Shown here: in pieces, positions 61,933 through 64,000 of the stretch
How positions within the stretch are numbered: the stretch's first letter is position 1
Layout of the letters: every line of letters starts with the position of its first letter
Assembly: GCA_033064195.1 (NCBI GenBank)
Contig: JARBJD010000260.1
Span: 1-64,000, forward strand
Source: Blattamonas nauphoetae
Lineage: Eukaryota > Preaxostyla > Oxymonadida
Length of the DNA: 64,000 bases
Reading direction: 5' to 3'
Made by a program: the position numbers and the translations under genes
The notes under the pieces: model-generated
What the model was told of the DNA's origin: nothing
Database searches by the model: none
Seen by the model: only the letters and a program-made list of their open reading frames with translations

Positions 61933-63825
61933 ATGCTTTGGTTAACGCTTCTTCTCTTTGGAATTGTAGCTGCAATCGCTGTTGTAGTTATTTTTCTAAC
62001 TCTATCCATCCTCAAGCAGAGAAAAGCCAAACATTCTTTCTTCATCCTCATCCTCTGCACTATTGTAATCGCTCTGGATTTCGTCATTTTAATCGTTATA
62101 TATGTTGATTTGGATCATGCAAGTTCCTATACTAACGAAGATGGTCTCCTTAAGGCAGAGTTTAAGGCAGATGTCGTTTCGCGCTCGCAATGGACCATCC
62201 GCATCCTCTATGTCGCTTTGTTTCTTTCTCAACTGTTGCTTGGAATTGTTATGATGCCGTGCCTCTTCGTGTTTGAACTTCAAGGAGATGATTACGACGA
62301 AGACAACTCAGTTGGAAAGGCGTTTGGGAAAGGTGTTATAACGTTCGCTATCGCTCTTGTTGTTGTTTCTGGATTTGTTGTTGGAGGAATCTTTGTGAAG
62401 TTCAAGGTTCCATCTGCCTTAAGCGAAGCGGAATGGGCCGTGAATCTGTTCGGAACTCAAAACCGCCTCGGAAACATGGCTGGCTTCAGCTTCTTTTGCC
62501 TAATGCTGTTGGCGATGCTTGTTTTTGTGACATTTGGAGGATGCTCGATGGGAATCGGGCCAATTAGCCTTCTGCACATCTGCAACAAGTCTGACGCAAA
62601 ATCGGGTCGATCGGTGAAGGACGTGGAGTCTGATTTGTTTGTGGTCATTGAAGGTCGAAAAGCACTGGAATCGAAAGGAGAATTCAGCCTTGGATTTTTC
62701 GATAAGCGAAAACTGAAGAAGTTACGAGGACAAGAAGCTCAGCTGAACGCGGAGAAGGAACACCTCTTGGAAATCGAGCTGAAAGAAAAGACCTGTTTTA
62801 ACAAGGCATGGCCTGGGATTCGTCTGGTTCTTGGGATCGTGTCGGTGACACTGGCGCTGTTTCTGATTGTGTCGATCTCGATGAACGTGGTGGAGTACAT
62901 CCTGCTCACGTACACGAAAGTGGAGGCGAAGAGCATTGCGGTGCTGGACCTGATTTTTGTGCGTGTGGGGCGGTACATGCCGGTGGGCTTCATGCTGTTT
63001 GTGATGCTGACGGCGTTCTTCTTCACGATGTTCTTTGTCTATCTCTGCCACTGCGGGGCGTTCGCGTGCTGTGCGAAGTCGGAAGGAGCGGTGTATCCTC
63101 GCCGCACGTCGAAAGTGGCGATGACGTTCGTCGCGTTCTCCACAACGCTGTTCTCGCTGGGCCTGATTGGGCTTGTGATTGTGGAGTTGCCGAACTTCAT
63201 TGCGTTTGGTGGACAGCAGATCAAACTGGACGCGAACGCGGAAGAATGGGACACGTTCACTCTCGATGGGGACGAGCCTGTGAAGCGTGCGTTCTGCACG
63301 TGGCAGAAGTCGTCAATGGCGCTGGATGCGACTCCAGGAAAGCAGTTCTGCCTCGCAAGCGAGATCGGGAAGGTGTCGCAGGTGATGCGTCTGGGATCGC
63401 CGTTTTTCGATTTCTGCATCGGAATGCTGCCAGCGGTGTGGGCGCTGTTCTGCATTCTGGGGATTCTGGTGTGATTGTTTGTCTTTTCCTCATCTTTTCA
63501 GTACTCGCTCCCCATTCTCTGCGCGCGACGACACTTCTTCCCGGTGCCACCACGATCGATCTACGATGAGCCGGAACAGAAGAAGCCGGCTGTTCCTCGC
63601 CGAGCACGGAAAGTGTCGGAAAGCAACACAGACAACACTCCTCTCCTCTCGCAGAACGACGCGAATGCGAAGACGCAGATTCATCACAGTGCGAGACGGC
63701 CAAGCGAGAAATCGAAGGCTCGGCCGCAAGAGAGGTTGAGTGTGAATGGGGAGGATGAGTGGGGAAACTCGACGACGGCTGCCACGGAGTATCAGAAAGC
63801 AAGACAATGGGACAATGATTGGTGA
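61933..63825 (+). CDS. LMBR1/LMBD1-type multi-pass membrane protein
   Basis: Exons 61933-63468 and 63502-63825 give 619 residues. The 33-nt intron (GTGTGA...TTCAG) is a multiple of three but contains an in-frame TGA, so splicing is required to reach the C-terminus. The start MLWLTLLLFGIVAAIAVVV opens the first helix. About nine membrane helices follow, with a cytoplasmic coiled segment at about 235-285 (FDKRKLKKLRGQEAQLNAEK) in the middle, the arrangement of LMBR1-family proteins such as LMBD1. Other helices include FAIALVVVSGFVVGGIF and IRLVLGIVSVTLALFLIVSI. LMBD1 acts in lysosomal cobalamin export and receptor trafficking in animals; the protist role is unknown. The tail is polar and basic (PAVPRRARKVSES). 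It starts 145 bp after MCM9 in the same direction. Confidence 0.75.
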
Positions 63826-64000
63826 TGGTCTTTTTTGGGATTTTTTTCACTTCATCTTGATTCAGACGAGAGTCTGGCTTTCACTGTGATATTACTCGTC
63901 ACTTTGGCAGAAATCTCCCATATTTCAAACAAAAAACGTGAAGTGCAGTGGTGAATTGAATAGTCATGTAAATTATGGCCCCTTTCGAGACTCCTATTCG
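63826..64000. other. Window end, nothing recognised
   Basis: 3' flank of the LMBR1-type gene. No further gene begins within the window. Confidence 0.4.

Noticed and set aside
1-64000. CRISPR arrays, operons with ribosome binding sites, rRNA genes
   Set aside because: The sequence is eukaryotic in style, no spaced direct repeats of CRISPR type occur, and no rRNA segment was recognised.

Overview
The window reads as nuclear DNA of a flagellated protist. It has very long open reading frames, tiny GT-AG introns (about 31-78 nt), a standard stop-codon set, short gaps between genes, and many dead DNA transposons. A central-apparatus protein (CFAP47) implies a cell with motile flagella. The giant receptor-like protein (beta-helix ectodomain, one membrane helix, kinase-like tail) together with the tiny introns recalls oxymonads and related Preaxostyla such as Blattamonas or Monocercomonoides. 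That assignment is inference from protein style; no marker gene in the window fixes the species.

Layout. Bases 1-3276 hold little: one ORF of three virus/phage-type repeats, half of a Merlin transposase, and seven tandem copies of a 20-bp unit. Bases 3277-10904 and 19009-26636 are the two arms of a large inverted duplication, each about 7.63 kb. Each arm carries, from outside to inside, a TOPORS-like RING-finger gene, a von Willebrand A (vWA) gene, a dead Tc1 element, a strand-asymmetric spacer, and the C-terminal end of an unusual transposase. The 8.1-kb spacer between the arms (10905-19008) is a transposon graveyard: PIF/Harbinger-like, a second Merlin-like piece, mariner-like, a DIRS-type reverse transcriptase fossil, and a probable hAT remnant. 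The arms are nearly identical on the inside and diverge outward. The RING gene is open in arm 2 but frameshifted in arm 1.

Bases 26637-64000 are a gene-dense host segment. It holds a 3160-residue secreted/membrane beta-helix pseudokinase (+), a multi-pass membrane protein (+), CFAP47 (-), the ribosome-assembly factor NOC1/CEBPZ (-), a 1694-residue protein I do not recognise (-), the DNA helicase MCM9 (+) divergent from it across 139 bp, and an LMBR1/LMBD1-type membrane protein (+).

Functional links are loose. CFAP47 serves the flagellum, MCM9 genome maintenance, CEBPZ 60S ribosome assembly, and the giant kinase-like protein the cell surface. The vWA and RING genes sit 33 bp apart in the same direction and were duplicated as a pair. 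Exon joins given below were read by eye from frame, splice dinucleotides and family continuity and have no transcript support. The most noteworthy items are the inverted duplication with its divergence gradient, the transposase family with a GPHFR...HGK...D signature, the dispersed ~40-bp motif, and the pseudokinase receptor.
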